A stretch of DNA of 33,461 bases from an uncultured Clostridia bacterium (lineage in GTDB: Bacteria > Bacillota > Clostridia > Oscillospirales > Oscillospiraceae). The notes under the pieces are model-generated. The model had not been told where the DNA came from. It saw nothing but the letters and a program-made list of their open reading frames with translations, and searched no databases. Location of the stretch: positions 1 through 33,461 of the forward strand of contig CAMKGX010000017.1 in NCBI GenBank assembly GCA_946412355.1, read 5' to 3'. Of the stretch, positions 32,693 through 33,461 are shown piece after piece (position 1 is the first letter of the stretch; each line of letters begins with the position of its first letter). Made by a program: the position numbers and the translations under genes.

Positions 32693-33461
32693 ATGAAAAA
32701 GATTCTGGCACTTGTGCTGGCGCTGGCCCTGGCTCTGTCCCTGGTGGCCTGCGGCGGCACCAAGCCCGCTGAGGAGACCAACTCCAGCGAGCTGGCGGGC
32801 ACCTACGACATCACCGTATGGTGCGCCGACGCTATCGTTGACCTGACCCAGCAGCAGATCGCTGCCTTCAACGAGAGCAATGAGGATGGCATCACCTTTA
32901 ACGCCACCGTTGAGGCGGTGGGCGAGGGCGACGCCGCTACCCAGATGATCACCGACGTGGAAGCCGGCGGCGACCTGTTCTGCTTCGCGCAGGACCAGTT
33001 TGCCCGTCTGGTGCAGGCCGGCGCTCTGAACAAGCTGGGCGTGCAGGCCTCCGAGGCTGTGTCCGCGGCTAACGACCCCGGCGTGGTGGCTGCTGCCTCC
33101 GTCAACGGTGAGCTGTATGCCTACCCCCTGACCTCCGATAACGGCTACTTCATGTACTATGATAAGTCCGTCATCCCCGAGGAGGACCTGGATTCCCTGG
33201 AGAAGCTGGTCGCCGACTGCGAGGCCGCCGGCAAGTACTTCTCCATGGAGACCGACACCTCCGCCTGGTACATCGCTTCCTTCTTCTTCGGCACCGGCTG
33301 CGAGTCCACCTGGGAGACCGACGCGGACGGCAAGTTCGTGTCCGTGAAGGATACCTTCAACAGCCCCAACGGCCTCATCGCCGCCAAGGGTATGAAGCAT
33401 CTGGTAGACTCCCCCATGTACCTCAGCTCCTCTGACGGCGCCGGCTTCGACAGCGGCTGCG
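32693..33461 (+). CDS. ABC transporter sugar-binding lipoprotein (3' end cut by window edge)
   Basis: 256 codons are inside the window, from ATG 32693 with AGGAGG upstream. The signal peptide ends with lipobox LVAC (Cys20). The mature part begins with the family 1 solute-binding pattern ITVWCADAIVDLTQQQIAAF, then MITDVEAGGDLFCFAQDQFARL and YAYPLTSDNGYFMYYD, as in MalE/GanS-type maltodextrin or galacto-oligosaccharide binders. It catches oligosaccharides at the outer membrane face for an ABC importer, whose permease genes would be expected beyond the right edge. The neighbouring GH53 and GH13 genes suggest galactan or starch oligomers; which one is open. Confidence 0.93.
   Translation, partial: MKKILALVLALALALSLVACGGTKPAEETNSSELAGTYDITVWCADAIVDLTQQQIAAFNESNEDGITFNATVEAVGEGDAATQMITDVEAGGDLFCFAQDQFARLVQAGALNKLGVQASEAVSAANDPGVVAAASVNGELYAYPLTSDNGYFMYYDKSVIPEEDLDSLEKLVADCEAAGKYFSMETDTSAWYIASFFFGTGCESTWETDADGKFVSVKDTFNSPNGLIAAKGMKHLVDSPMYLSSSDGAGFDSGC

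Overview
The window looks like a piece of the chromosome of a GC-rich, strictly anaerobic gut Clostridia, most likely Oscillospiraceae (Flavonifractor/Lawsonibacter/Intestinimonas-like). This rests on strong GGAGG ribosome binding sites, sigma-A type promoters, clostridial pyruvate phosphate dikinase, a holB-ricT operon, Fe-S/flavin oxidoreductases and typical gut-Firmicutes intergenic repeats. The genus is an inference; there is no rRNA gene to anchor it.

Region 1 (1-12058) is the most unusual part. Two operons diverge from a control region at 7470-7686. The leftward operon encodes an acyl-AMP ligase, an acyl carrier protein, an acyl-ACP thioesterase, a HypB nickel GTPase and two tandem paralogous large Fe-S/FAD oxidoreductases (the second runs off the left edge). 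The rightward side encodes a close relative of the Propionibacterium acnes polyunsaturated fatty acid isomerase, a phytoene-desaturase/retinol-saturase-like flavoprotein, and an FAD/NAD(P)H reductase with a C-terminal 2Fe-2S ferredoxin domain. Together they suggest an anaerobic pathway that takes up unsaturated fatty acids, isomerises them to conjugated dienes, reduces them with electrons from dedicated redox proteins, and loads and releases them on a private carrier protein. That pathway is an inference from gene content.

Region 2 (12059-18830) starts with a repeat-rich gap, then ppdK on the minus strand with an unusual C-terminal extension. It continues with a plus-strand operon of holB (DNA polymerase III delta'), ricT with an Arg/Gly-rich tail, and a Cof-type HAD phosphatase.

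Region 3 (18831-24066) is a set of small units: a membrane-anchored LysM/G5/M23 cell-wall protein, a 62-residue protein that is almost only a signal peptide plus a sortase-type sorting signal, an orphan RelB/DinJ-type antitoxin, a free methionine-(R)-sulfoxide reductase, a second repeat cluster, an SDR-family reductase, and a membrane protein with a Cys/His motif.

Region 4 (24067-27650) is a tightly overlapped operon of a DUF937 protein, larE, larB and larC, which makes and metallates the nickel-pincer nucleotide cofactor. No larA-type user enzyme lies in the window.

Region 5 (27651-33461) is a glycan-use region: a GH13 lipoprotein on the minus strand, then on the plus strand two small membrane proteins, a GH53 endo-galactanase lipoprotein, and a truncated ABC-transporter sugar-binding lipoprotein at the right edge.

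Long open frames opposite most genes are by-products of high GC and are not annotated.
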